Positions 35,087 through 42,599 of a stretch of 55,711 nucleotides of DNA are shown here, piece by piece (within the stretch, counting starts at the first letter, position 1; each line of letters opens with the position of its first letter). Source of the DNA: Bermanella sp034110565 (lineage in GTDB: Bacteria; Pseudomonadota; Gammaproteobacteria; Pseudomonadales; Oceanobacteraceae); assembly GCA_034110565.1 (NCBI GenBank), contig JAWUYY010000035.1:1-55711 (forward strand). The letters run 5' to 3'. The notes under the pieces are model-generated. The model ran no database searches, was not told where the DNA came from, and saw nothing but the letters and a program-made list of their open reading frames with translations. The position numbers and the translations under genes were made by a program.

Positions 35087-36001
35087 TTACTCTTCTGTTT
35101 GATTCAAAGCATCGTCACCAATCAGCTCTCTAAAGCGCTCGTTGTCGTGTAGAGGCTTCATAACAGGGTCACTTAATATATCTTCTTTATAGGTATCGGT
35201 TCGCTCTAGCACCTCTGCCACACAGTTCACCGCCTCTTCTTGCATGCCTAGCACTGTGTATGCGCAAGCTAACTGATAAAAGGCATGGCTGTTCTCTGGG
35301 TCAATGGCTAATGCTTGATAACACAAGTTAATGGCCCATTGTGGCTCATTTAGTTCTAACACCGCATCCGCTTTATACGTCAGCGCTTCTGTATCATCAC
35401 GACGTAATTTCAATATTTGATCATAAACCGCAATTTTATTTTGGAAGTTGTTCTCACGCGCCGCTCTTAACCACAATGACTGACGCTCTTGTGTGAACTC
35501 AATTTCTTCGCGGTTATCCTCGATATCTTGTGTTTTTTGATTTAACTGACTTTCTATGACATGCAAGCGTCGTTCATATTCACCGACCAAGCGGGAGATT
35601 TCTTCGTCCGCCTGAGAATGCACACGCTCTTTGATGTCACGAATAGAGGTCCAACCTACGATCACCAAGATAGAGGTCGCAGCCGCAATTAAATAGAAGA
35701 AATACGTCACGGTGCTTGTAGCATACGTAACCGCACGGTCAACACTGCTGTGTTCACGATCCACAATTTGCTGAATGATTTCGGCTTTTTGAGCGGCTAA
35801 TTCGGTACGTAACTGCTTTAAGTCATCTAACACATAACGCTCTACAAACGGGTTATAAAGCGGTGCCTTTAGCTCTTCAACAACTGCTTTCGATTGTTTG
35901 AGTTTTTCGTCCCTTACTTCGTCCGATGCGCCTGCGGCATAAAGCCATTGGCTGCTCAGACAAAGTAGTAACATCAATCCTTTGATTAGGATGCGAGGCA
36001 T
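35087..36001 (-). CDS. Membrane-anchored coiled-coil/TPR protein behind the ectoine operon
   Basis: The 304-residue product has a signal peptide (residues about 5-23), an extracytoplasmic segment, a membrane helix at about 94-117 ('YFFYLIAAATSILVIVGW'), a charged coiled coil (about 120-175) and two or three TPR repeats (about 180-270: 'EALTYKADAVLELNEPQWAINLCYQALAIDPENSHAFYQLACAYTVLGMQEEA'). The TPR part would lie in the cytoplasm. Its ATG sits 16 bases inside the end of ask, so it is translationally coupled to the ectoine operon and is followed by a terminator. I do not recognise it as a known ectoine gene; a sensing or scaffold role is inference. Confidence 0.8.
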   Translation of the reverse strand: MPRILIKGLMLLLCLSSQWLYAAGASDEVRDEKLKQSKAVVEELKAPLYNPFVERYVLDDLKQLRTELAAQKAEIIQQIVDREHSSVDRAVTYATSTVTYFFYLIAAATSILVIVGWTSIRDIKERVHSQADEEISRLVGEYERRLHVIESQLNQKTQDIEDNREEIEFTQERQSLWLRAARENNFQNKIAVYDQILKLRRDDTEALTYKADAVLELNEPQWAINLCYQALAIDPENSHAFYQLACAYTVLGMQEEAVNCVAEVLERTDTYKEDILSDPVMKPLHDNERFRELIGDDALNQTEE

Positions 36002-37431
36002 ATCGCGTCTCCGTGGTCATGCACTTCTACAAGGCAGCTGTGCAAGCTTTTGATGGCTTGTTCATAGTCGCCTTCGTTTACTAAGAATTGCATATCCACT
36101 TGACGCATAGATTGGTGCATGGCTAATACACTGATATTTTGATCCGCCAGCGCCTTAACGGTTTTCGCTAAGATACCTGGCACCTGCATGTCACTACCAA
36201 TGGCAGAGACAATGGCAACCTTCTGCTGTTTTATTTCAGCTTCATCAAAATGATCTTCTAATACCGTACGGATACGCTTCACTGTTTTCAGGTTAGTCGA
36301 TAAATAGTGAGTAATGGTATTAGCATTGATATCTTTCGATACTATATGAGCTTTAAAGCGCTGAATGATGCGCAAGATGTCTTGATCCACCTGCGGAATA
36401 TTACCCGCCATATCCTGATCAAATACTTCAATGGCGTAAACACCTTTACAACCAGCAATGATTTCAACACAAGGCTTGTCGCTGACGTAATCACCTGTTA
36501 TCAAGGTACCCGTGTGGCCGGGATCAAATGTGTTTTTCACACGCAGGGCAATATTGTTTTGGCGCAAGCCCTTGGCGGCTTTTGGATGTATGGCTTCCAT
36601 ACCTAAATTAGCAAGCTGGTCAGCCACATCATAGTTCGTGCGCCCAATAGGCACCGCATTGCCTTCACCTACTAAGCGCGGGTCTGCACTACTTAAGTGA
36701 AATTCTTTATGAATCACAGCTTCTTTAGCATGACTCAATACTGCAATGCGACTGAATGTCATTTCAGAATAGCCACGATCGAAGGTGCTCATTAAACCTT
36801 CTTGACTATGAGCATAACCCGTCACAATAGGAAGCTGCGTGCTTAAATCGATGTGTTCAAACGCTGACTGAATGCGCTCATCTAATGTGGTGTGTTGAGC
36901 ACTTTGCCATGCGGTTAAATCCACAAAAATAGCATTCACATCATCACGCTGTAATAGCTCAGCCATATTCCATGCACTGTGAGCCTCACCTAGGCTGGCA
37001 AGCATTTCACGTACGGTAGATAAATGATCTTCGATAGAGAAATGACCATGACTACACAAACTTTGTAAATCAGCCAATACATGCTGAGCATTATCAATGC
37101 GCTCACAAATAAAGTTGTCCGCTTTAATTAACAGTTCGTCACTGAACAAGCTTGCATTAATATTTAGCATTTCTTGCTTAAGATCAAGAAGGCCTGTTAA
37201 CCAGCTATCGTCATTCACACCATTGGCAAATAAGGCGTAGACACCCGGCTTACCATTCTTTTTATGTTCGAGTAATTTATCCGTCAAACCACCATAGGCG
37301 CTGACAACAAATACACGCTGATAAAGTTCACCCTTATTGACAGGCTGTAGAATGATATTGTCTCGAACAGAGACGTAATCACACATTGAGGTGCCGCCGA
37401 TTTTTTCTACACTATGATTTGGCAATGACAT
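35986..37431 (-). CDS. ask_ect: Ectoine-specific aspartokinase
   Basis: The 481-residue enzyme starts 'HSVEKIGGTSMCDY', the Lys-containing start of the kinase domain that is characteristic of the Ask_Ect group, and has two C-terminal ACT domains (about 340-470, including 'VAIVSAIGSDMQVPGILAKTVKALADQ'). It phosphorylates aspartate, feeding aspartate-semialdehyde to EctB. Dedicated isozymes next to ect genes are thought to escape normal feedback inhibition. It follows ectC after 57 bases and its end overlaps a TPR gene by 16 bases. The catalytic core and length fit the family. Confidence 0.93.
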   Translation of the reverse strand: MSLPNHSVEKIGGTSMCDYVSVRDNIILQPVNKGELYQRVFVVSAYGGLTDKLLEHKKNGKPGVYALFANGVNDDSWLTGLLDLKQEMLNINASLFSDELLIKADNFICERIDNAQHVLADLQSLCSHGHFSIEDHLSTVREMLASLGEAHSAWNMAELLQRDDVNAIFVDLTAWQSAQHTTLDERIQSAFEHIDLSTQLPIVTGYAHSQEGLMSTFDRGYSEMTFSRIAVLSHAKEAVIHKEFHLSSADPRLVGEGNAVPIGRTNYDVADQLANLGMEAIHPKAAKGLRQNNIALRVKNTFDPGHTGTLITGDYVSDKPCVEIIAGCKGVYAIEVFDQDMAGNIPQVDQDILRIIQRFKAHIVSKDINANTITHYLSTNLKTVKRIRTVLEDHFDEAEIKQQKVAIVSAIGSDMQVPGILAKTVKALADQNISVLAMHQSMRQVDMQFLVNEGDYEQAIKSLHSCLVEVHDHGDAICLAS

Positions 37432-37488
37432 TACGACTATCCCGCTTTATTCTGTTAATTTAATGTTACATTGAATGAACGAATAAAA

Positions 37489-37893
37489 TCAGTCAGTGAT
37501 CGCTTCAGCTTTCAGCTCGTAAGCGCCATCTTTGTTATGAACTTCGTTACCAATTACCGGTGGGTTAAAAACACAGGCCATTTTCATTTCTTTTGTCGCA
37601 CGTAAAATGTGCTTATCGTGTTTATCTAATACATAAATAGTACCCGGTTTAATTGAATACACTTTACCATCTGCTAGTGTTTCAACTTCACCTTCACCTG
37701 ACATGCAAAATACAGATTCTAAATGATTCTGATAGTGCATTTGGAAATCAGCACCTGCATAAATGGTGGTTATGTGAAAGGAAAAGCCCATATTGTCGTC
37801 TTTTAATAATAGACGAGTGCTATCCCAGTTGTTGTTAGGGTCAACCACTTTACGACTTGTTTGCTCTGCTTCTTCTAATGTTCTTACGATCAT
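37489..37893 (-). CDS. ectC: L-ectoine synthase
   Basis: The 134-residue cupin closes the ring of N-gamma-acetyl-diaminobutyrate to give ectoine. 'MIVRTLEEAEQTSRKVV' and 'DSTRLLLKDDNMGFSFHITTIYAG' are family signatures. Glu59, Tyr87 and His95 line up with the iron ligands known for the enzyme (Glu57, Tyr84, His92 in characterised forms), by my manual alignment. It is the third gene of the operon, between ectB (102-base gap with hairpins) and ask. No ectoine hydroxylase (ectD) gene lies in the window. Confidence 0.95.
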   Translation of the reverse strand: MIVRTLEEAEQTSRKVVDPNNNWDSTRLLLKDDNMGFSFHITTIYAGADFQMHYQNHLESVFCMSGEGEVETLADGKVYSIKPGTIYVLDKHDKHILRATKEMKMACVFNPPVIGNEVHNKDGAYELKAEAITD

Positions 37894-37948
37894 AATAAAA
37901 CCACTATTAATCTATAAAAAATTTAATTCTAAAAATGTTTTAATACTT

Positions 37949-37994
37949 AGGCCTTCTAAGATAGAAAGCCTATATGGTAAACACACTAGTGTGT
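37949..37994 (-). other. Hairpins in the ectB-ectC gap
   Basis: Two structures lie in the only sizeable gap of the operon. At 37981-37994 there is a perfect 14-base palindrome (ACACACTAGTGTGT), one base beyond the ectB stop. At 37949-37971 there is an imperfect stem with AGGC/GCCT ends. Without T-runs they look more like mRNA processing or attenuation elements than terminators. Confidence 0.45.
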
Positions 37995-37995
37995 A

Positions 37996-39300
37996 TTAAC
38001 CTGCCATCTCAACATCATCGAAGTAATCCTTATCTTCAGGAATTTCTTCTTTTGCACACACCGCTTTAATAGCACTTTCAACAATATCAATACCTTTTTT
38101 CAGGTTCTCATCGCTGATAATAAGTGGGCATAAGAATTTCACTACTTCATCATCGGCACCACTGGTTTCAATGATCAAGTTTTGCTTGAACGCTGCACGT
38201 GTAATCTGGTTAGCAATTTCGCCATTCACGCAGCTAATGCCTCGGAACATACCGCGACCACGAATGGTAAAATTACCTTCGCCGTATTTTTCAACAATAT
38301 CTTCTAGACGCTGGGCAATATAGTCACCCTTACGTTTGATCTCTTTAGAGAATTTATCATCACTCCAGAAAGTATCAATCGCCGCTTTCGCAGTAACAAA
38401 TGCAAAGTTATTGCCACGGAAAGTACCGTTATGCTCACCTGGCTTCCAAAGATCTAGCTCTGGACTCATTAGTACAACTGCAAATGGCAAACCGTAACCA
38501 CTGAATGACTTAGACAGCGTTACGATATCTGGCTTAATACCGGCTTCTTCAAAGCTAAAGAATGTACCCGTACGACCACAACCCGCTTGAATATCATCAA
38601 CAATAAGTAATACATCATGCTTGCGGCAAACTTTCTCTAGGTTTTGTAACCACTCAAAGCTTGCTGCATTAATGCCACCCTCACCTTGAACTGTTTCCAC
38701 AATAACCGCGGCTGGCAAGTCAATACCACTACTTGAATCAGACAATACTTTATCTAGATAGAAAGTCGTATCTAACTCATCCCCCATATAGCCATCGAAT
38801 GGCAGACGAGATGAACCGTTTAGACTAACACCCGCAGCACCACGGTGATGAGAATTACCTGTTGTCGCTAGTGAACCTAAGCTAACACCATGAAAACCAT
38901 TGGTGAAAGAGATAACGTTTTCACGGCCTTTAATGTTACGCGCCAGTTTTAGCGCCGCTTCAACTGCGTTGGTACCGGTAGGGCCAGTAAATTGAACCAT
39001 GTAGTTCAAGTCACGTGGCTTTAAAATCTTTTCATTGAAGGTTTCAAGAAACTCACCTTTTGCCTTGGTATGTAAATCCAAACCATGACAAATGCCGTCA
39101 TCTTGAATGTACTGAAGCAGCTTCTCTTTGAAGATTGGGTGGTTATGGCCATAGTTTAGCGTGCCTGCACCCGCCAAGAAATCAAGATATTGATTTCCGT
39201 CTTCATCATATAAGTACTCACCTTTTGCTTTATTAAATAAGCGAGGGAATGAGCGTGCGTAAGATTGTACTTCTGATTCGATTTCGTCAAAAATTTTCAT
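37996..39300 (-). CDS. ectB: Diaminobutyrate-2-oxoglutarate aminotransferase
   Basis: The 434-residue class III aminotransferase converts aspartate-semialdehyde and glutamate to L-2,4-diaminobutyrate. Visible motifs are 'FLAGAGTLNYGHNHP', the 'FTGPTGTNAVEAALKLAR' cofactor region, 'LIVDDIQAGCGRTGTFFSFE' with the PLP-binding Asp and 'TLSKSFSGYGLPFAVVLMSPELD' with Lys (about residue 264) that carries PLP. The N-terminal 'IFDEIESEVQSYARSFPRLF' is typical of EctB. AGGAAGGA lies before the ATG. It is the second gene of the operon, 58 bases after ectA. Confidence 0.95.
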   Translation of the reverse strand: MKIFDEIESEVQSYARSFPRLFNKAKGEYLYDEDGNQYLDFLAGAGTLNYGHNHPIFKEKLLQYIQDDGICHGLDLHTKAKGEFLETFNEKILKPRDLNYMVQFTGPTGTNAVEAALKLARNIKGRENVISFTNGFHGVSLGSLATTGNSHHRGAAGVSLNGSSRLPFDGYMGDELDTTFYLDKVLSDSSSGIDLPAAVIVETVQGEGGINAASFEWLQNLEKVCRKHDVLLIVDDIQAGCGRTGTFFSFEEAGIKPDIVTLSKSFSGYGLPFAVVLMSPELDLWKPGEHNGTFRGNNFAFVTAKAAIDTFWSDDKFSKEIKRKGDYIAQRLEDIVEKYGEGNFTIRGRGMFRGISCVNGEIANQITRAAFKQNLIIETSGADDEVVKFLCPLIISDENLKKGIDIVESAIKAVCAKEEIPEDKDYFDDVEMAG

Positions 39301-39358
39301 ATTTTTAATCCTTCCTAAATACGGGAATAGTTATTAATTAATTTGAATTCTGTACTGA

Positions 39359-39865
39359 TTAGCGACTAAAAGGCCCGATACGTACTAACATCTCGGTATC
39401 GTGTTCGCCTTTAAAGTGCTGTTGTTTTTCAAACATAACGGAGCGATTAAGCTCAGCGTTTAATGATTTCGCAGCGCGTTCAAATAGCGCCCATGACGCA
39501 CCATTGGATTCGGTAATGGTGGTTTCAATAAATTGTACTTGTGCGCAATTCGAGCGCTGTAAGATGTGCGCGATCATTTGTGATGCAAGACCCTGACCTC
39601 GAGCCTTGTCAGATACGGCAACCTGCCAAACAAAGAGCGTATCCGGTTTGCCTGGCAGTATGTAACCAGAGATAAAGCCAACTAATTGATCTTCTTCGTT
39701 TTCACCATGAAGTACCGCTGCCACAGATGTATCGGAAAAGTGAGAGCACTGCAGTAGATTGCAATAAGCAGAGTTGGTATCGAGAGGTGGACAATTTTGG
39801 ACCAATTCATATACCGACATACCGTCTTCAGCTGTTGGCGCCTGCAATTTCATTGCGAGTGTCAT
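39359..39865 (-). CDS. ectA: Diaminobutyrate acetyltransferase
   Basis: The 168-residue GNAT enzyme acetylates diaminobutyrate at the gamma amino group using acetyl-CoA. 'LRAPTAEDG'-like start (here 'LQAPTAEDGMSVYELVQNCPPLDTNSAYCNLLQC') and 'FVWQVAVSDKARGQGLASQMIAHIL', the CoA motif, are EctA signatures. An ATG four codons later is possible but a AGGAAA ribosome site supports 39865. It is the first gene of ectABC-ask, transcribed leftward from the divergent region with a leader of about 160 bases if the proposed promoter is right. Confidence 0.95.
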   Translation of the reverse strand: MTLAMKLQAPTAEDGMSVYELVQNCPPLDTNSAYCNLLQCSHFSDTSVAAVLHGENEEDQLVGFISGYILPGKPDTLFVWQVAVSDKARGQGLASQMIAHILQRSNCAQVQFIETTITESNGASWALFERAAKSLNAELNRSVMFEKQQHFKGEHDTEMLVRIGPFSR

Positions 39866-40009
39866 AAAACTATTTTCCTGTATTACCTTAAGAACTCTAT
39901 TATTTACTACTCTAAAGATTTTTTAAACCCCAAATGCCAAAATAATGGCAAAATGATCACTAAATATACAAAAAATTACAATTAAATGGCAAATACAGTC
40001 ATTTAACCC

Positions 40010-40059
40010 TTGGTTTTCTTTAGTACTATAAATATAGTACACTAAATATTAATCGGTAA
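40010..40059. promoter_or_regulatory. Face-to-face ect and cheW promoters over an EctR-type operator
   Basis: On the minus strand TTACCG and TATATT (40059-40054 and 40036-40031) are 17 bases apart and point to ectA. On the plus strand TTGGTT (40010-40015) and TATAGT (40033-40038) are also 17 bases apart and point to the cheW gene. The two -10 boxes overlap. Both sit in a perfect palindrome (40023-40040: 8-base arms GTACTATA/TATAGTAC, two bases between) and in the 8-2-8 sequence 40031-40048, whose minus-strand form TATTTAGT-GT-ACTATATT matches the EctR1 site of a methanotroph as I recall it, at 17 of 18 bases. Confidence 0.7.
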
Positions 40060-40089
40060 TTATCATTAGATAAGTGGTAAATTCACTCA

Positions 40090-40524
40090 ATGAACGATGT
40101 ATTAACCAAAGATCAATGGATCAGCTTCTATATAGATGAAGCAGCATATGCTCAGTCTATTCACGATGTGCGCGAGATTGTGCCCTACCGCAAGCCTGCC
40201 CCTGTACCTGGAGCGCCGGCTGAAGTGGAGGGCATAGTAAACATTCGTGGCAATGTGATTAGTGTGATCAATGGGCGTCATTTAATGGATGCGGCAAATG
40301 GCACAAGCGACGATAACAGTCGCATCTTAATCATTGAGCAAGAGCACAATCTACTTGGCTTTAGTGTCGATGATGTCAGTGAAATTATTGGTTTTAACAA
40401 TGACGAGATCGAACGTGGTCATGCCGAGCATGACCTAATCAAAGGCACCGTACAGTTAAACGAAGGGCTATATATCGTTACTGATTTAGCACAATACACC
40501 AACAAACAAGATGACTATGAATGA
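40090..40524 (+). CDS. CheW-domain protein next to the ectoine operon
   Basis: The 144-residue soluble protein is essentially one CheW domain (about residues 8-140): 'ISFYIDEAAYAQSIHDVREIVPYRKPAPVPGAPAEVEGIVNIRGNVISVINGR', 'RILIIEQEHNLLGFSVDDVSEI' and 'IKGTVQLNEGLYIVTDLAQYT'. CheW couples receptors to CheA kinases. The gene is divergent from ectA and overlaps the first EctR-like MarR gene by 14 bases, so it is in one operon with two regulators; no other chemotaxis genes are near. It could link ectoine status or osmotic state to a signalling array, or serve a non-motility signalling complex. This is inference; the domain assignment is firm. Confidence 0.88.
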   Translation: MNDVLTKDQWISFYIDEAAYAQSIHDVREIVPYRKPAPVPGAPAEVEGIVNIRGNVISVINGRHLMDAANGTSDDNSRILIIEQEHNLLGFSVDDVSEIIGFNNDEIERGHAEHDLIKGTVQLNEGLYIVTDLAQYTNKQDDYE

Positions 40525-41137
40525 AGTAAGCGAACCACACACACCTGTGGCCACTGGTTCATCTCATGTGAATCAAGTCGGTCAATTAGATCACCGTATC
40601 GAAGAGGTACTGGTGGCATTAAGACGTGTCATTCGTGCCACGGATTTACATTCCAAACATTTAGTGAAAACCACAGGCTTAACCGCACCACAGATGTTGA
40701 TCTTGCAAACCATACGCAACATGGGGCAAGTAACCATTGGTGAAGTAGCCCAAGAGGTCAGCTTATCGCAAGCCACTGTGACCACTATTTTGGATCGTCT
40801 CGAAAAGCGCGAACTAATTTACCGTGAGCGCTCACTTACAGATAAGCGCAAAGTGCATGCGCACTTAACAGAGTTTGCAGACAAGATATTGCTCGGCGCA
40901 CCTATTCCGCTACAGGACCAGCTCACTCGCCAGTTTGGTCACTTAAAGGAGTGGGAGCAAACCATGCTGATCTCTTCATTGCAGCGAGTCGCGCAGATGA
41001 TGGACGCGCACGAGATAGATGCGGCGCCCGTACTGGATCTTGGCACTTTGGACAGGCATGACCCTGCCACTCATAATGAGCTTTATCCACAAGATAATCA
41101 GACATTTACACCTAAGAACAAGCCAAACCTAGGCTAG
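40511..41137 (+). CDS. ectR1: MarR-family regulator, EctR-like (copy 1)
   Basis: The 208-residue protein has a winged-helix MarR domain (about residues 30-165) with dimer helices and 'VTIGEVAQEVSLSQATVTTILDRLEKRELIYRERSLTDKRKVHAHLTEFA', where recognition helix and wing are clear. It resembles EctR, the repressor of ectoine genes, and its position divergent from ectA fits that role. It has an N-terminal extension of about 25 residues and a longer C-terminal tail than copy 2. Start overlaps the CheW gene; ATG 40517 is a possible alternative. It would dissociate from the operator under osmotic stress, by analogy with EctR1. Identity to copy 2 is about three quarters in the shared part by manual count. 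Confidence 0.85.
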   Translation: MTMNEVSEPHTPVATGSSHVNQVGQLDHRIEEVLVALRRVIRATDLHSKHLVKTTGLTAPQMLILQTIRNMGQVTIGEVAQEVSLSQATVTTILDRLEKRELIYRERSLTDKRKVHAHLTEFADKILLGAPIPLQDQLTRQFGHLKEWEQTMLISSLQRVAQMMDAHEIDAAPVLDLGTLDRHDPATHNELYPQDNQTFTPKNKPNLG

Positions 41138-41199
41138 CGCTGGCGAAATAATCGTGCCTATATATAATGATGCTTTTGCGCACATGAAAGGACAGACCT

Positions 41200-41721
41200 T
41201 TGAGCCATATAGATGAAGTATTGGTTGCCTTGCGCCGAGTGATTCGCGCGACTGACTTACATTCTAAGCACCTTGCTAAAACCACCGGTCTCACCGCTCC
41301 GCAGATTTTGTTATTACAAGCAGTACGCAATAAAGGCCATGTGACCATAGGTGAGCTGGCCAACGACATTAGTCTAAGCCAAGCGACTGTTACCACTATA
41401 TTGGATCGCCTAGAAAAACGTAATTTGGTTTACCGTGAACGCTCCACCACCGACAAACGTAAAGTACACACCTACCTAACTGATGCAGGTAGCGAGGTTT
41501 TGAAAGACGCCCCCGTGCCTTTACAAGATCACTTCGCCCGTCAATTTGGTGATTTACAAGAATGGGAAAAAACCATGATTATTTCGTCACTGCAACGAGT
41601 GGCTCAAATGATGGATGCCCAGCATATTGATGCAGCCCCTGTCTTAGATATTGGCACCCTTGATCGCCAAAGTAATCCATCTGAAAAACTTGATAGTTAC
41701 GGCGAAAAAAATAACCAATAA
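41200..41721 (+). CDS. ectR2: MarR-family regulator, EctR-like (copy 2), TTG start
   Basis: The 173-residue protein is a paralogue of the preceding regulator and begins at TTG 41200, supported by AAAGGA seven bases upstream and by alignment of 'IDEVLVALRRVIRATDLHSKHLAKTTGLTAPQ' with copy 1. The wHTH segment ('TIGELANDISLSQATVTTILDRLEKRNLVYRERSTTDKRKVHTYLTDAG') is almost identical, so both copies should read the same operator, perhaps as heterodimers. Differences cluster in the part after the wing ('GSEVLKDAPVPLQDHFARQFGDLQ'), near the dimer and ligand region, where responses could diverge. A terminator follows at once. Regulation of ectABC is inferred by context. Confidence 0.87.
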   Translation: MSHIDEVLVALRRVIRATDLHSKHLAKTTGLTAPQILLLQAVRNKGHVTIGELANDISLSQATVTTILDRLEKRNLVYRERSTTDKRKVHTYLTDAGSEVLKDAPVPLQDHFARQFGDLQEWEKTMIISSLQRVAQMMDAQHIDAAPVLDIGTLDRQSNPSEKLDSYGEKNNQ

Positions 41722-41745
41722 AAAAAGCCCTTAAGGGCTTTTTTT
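41721..41745. terminator. Terminator after the tandem MarR genes
   Basis: A perfect stem AAAAAAGCCC/GGGCTTTTTT (41721-41730 and 41735-41744) with loop TTAA begins right after the MarR stop codon. The A- and T-runs make it usable in both directions, including the convergent gene ending at 41784. Confidence 0.92.
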
Positions 41746-41783
41746 ATATCTAATAATTAATCATCTATCTAACCAAGAACGAT

Positions 41784-42524
41784 TCAGTGATGCTCGTGAG
41801 CCATTGATTCGCCATTAGCATTATAAAAACCCGATGCACCATGCTCAATAAAGCCCTGACGAATCATTTTCGCTATAAAAGGGTTATCTTCATTATCCCC
41901 AATATCCGCATAGTCATACATTTTATAATTTAAATATTGCTTGAACATTGCTGCGACTTTTTCGCTATCCTGCTCTTTGGCGATCAACTCAATACGAGTT
42001 ATTGATTGCGCTGACTTATCTTCATAATTATTGACTAACTTTTGTTTCTTTAGCCAGCCAATTTTAAACATGTGACCATTCACCTCACCTGAGTAATGAG
42101 CCAATGTATCGCAAGGTAATTTCTCTACACGATCTAAATGTAGTTTCGTCAAAAATTTTTCATTAATAAGCTGGTAATGCTCTGACCATGAGGCACTTTG
42201 CTCACCGATCACTGCTAATTCATTTTGTTGGTATTCAATACCTGTTTTAAATTCATCAAAAAGACGAATACTTTGTATTAGATTGGGTTTTACTAAGTAG
42301 TAATAGCTGGCGAGTTTTTTATCTGGATGCTGTTGTAAGACTTGCTTACCATCACGCCACAACCATAATTGAGACTCACTCTTGCCTTGAGTCACCTTAT
42401 ATTCAGCTTTTAATTGATCCGCTGGATTTTCTTTACACTGCATAGCTTCAGTTGCCAGCGCAGAGCTCACACTCACTGCAGACAGACTAAATACCAACAT
42501 CGCTTGAGAGAAAAGTTGCTTCAT
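41784..42524 (-). CDS. Secreted hypothetical protein downstream of the phosphatases
   Basis: The 246-residue protein has a signal peptide ('MKQLFSQAMLVFSLSAVSVSSALATEA', cleaved after about residue 24) and no recognised domain. It has two cysteines in the mature part ('QCKENP', 'LPCDTLAHY') that could form one disulphide, many aromatic and charged residues, and a His-rich end ('SMAHEHH'), suggesting a metal-contact role or simply an exposed tail. It is transcribed in the same direction as the two alkaline phosphatase genes but after a terminator-like hairpin, so it may have its own promoter. I do not recognise the family. A periplasmic location is likely. Confidence 0.7.
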   Translation of the reverse strand: MKQLFSQAMLVFSLSAVSVSSALATEAMQCKENPADQLKAEYKVTQGKSESQLWLWRDGKQVLQQHPDKKLASYYYLVKPNLIQSIRLFDEFKTGIEYQQNELAVIGEQSASWSEHYQLINEKFLTKLHLDRVEKLPCDTLAHYSGEVNGHMFKIGWLKKQKLVNNYEDKSAQSITRIELIAKEQDSEKVAAMFKQYLNYKMYDYADIGDNEDNPFIAKMIRQGFIEHGASGFYNANGESMAHEHH

Positions 42525-42543
42525 ATTTAAAACTCTTTGTAAT

Positions 42544-42573
42544 GAAAAACTAACCGAGAGTAATCTCGGTTAG
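42544..42573 (-). terminator. Terminator after the phosphatase operon
   Basis: A perfect 10-base stem CTAACCGAGA/TCTCGGTTAG (42550-42559 and 42564-42573), loop GTAA, is followed on the minus strand by TTTTTC. It lies 26 bases beyond the stop of the second phosphatase gene. Confidence 0.85.
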
Positions 42574-42599
42574 CTTCAATAGACTAACTGCTAGTAAAC

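Noticed and set aside
35986..39865. Presence of ectD (ectoine hydroxylase) in the ectoine cluster
   Set aside because: Every frame around the operon was accounted for by ectA, ectB, ectC, ask and the TPR gene; no dioxygenase sequence appears, so only ectoine, not hydroxyectoine, is supported here.
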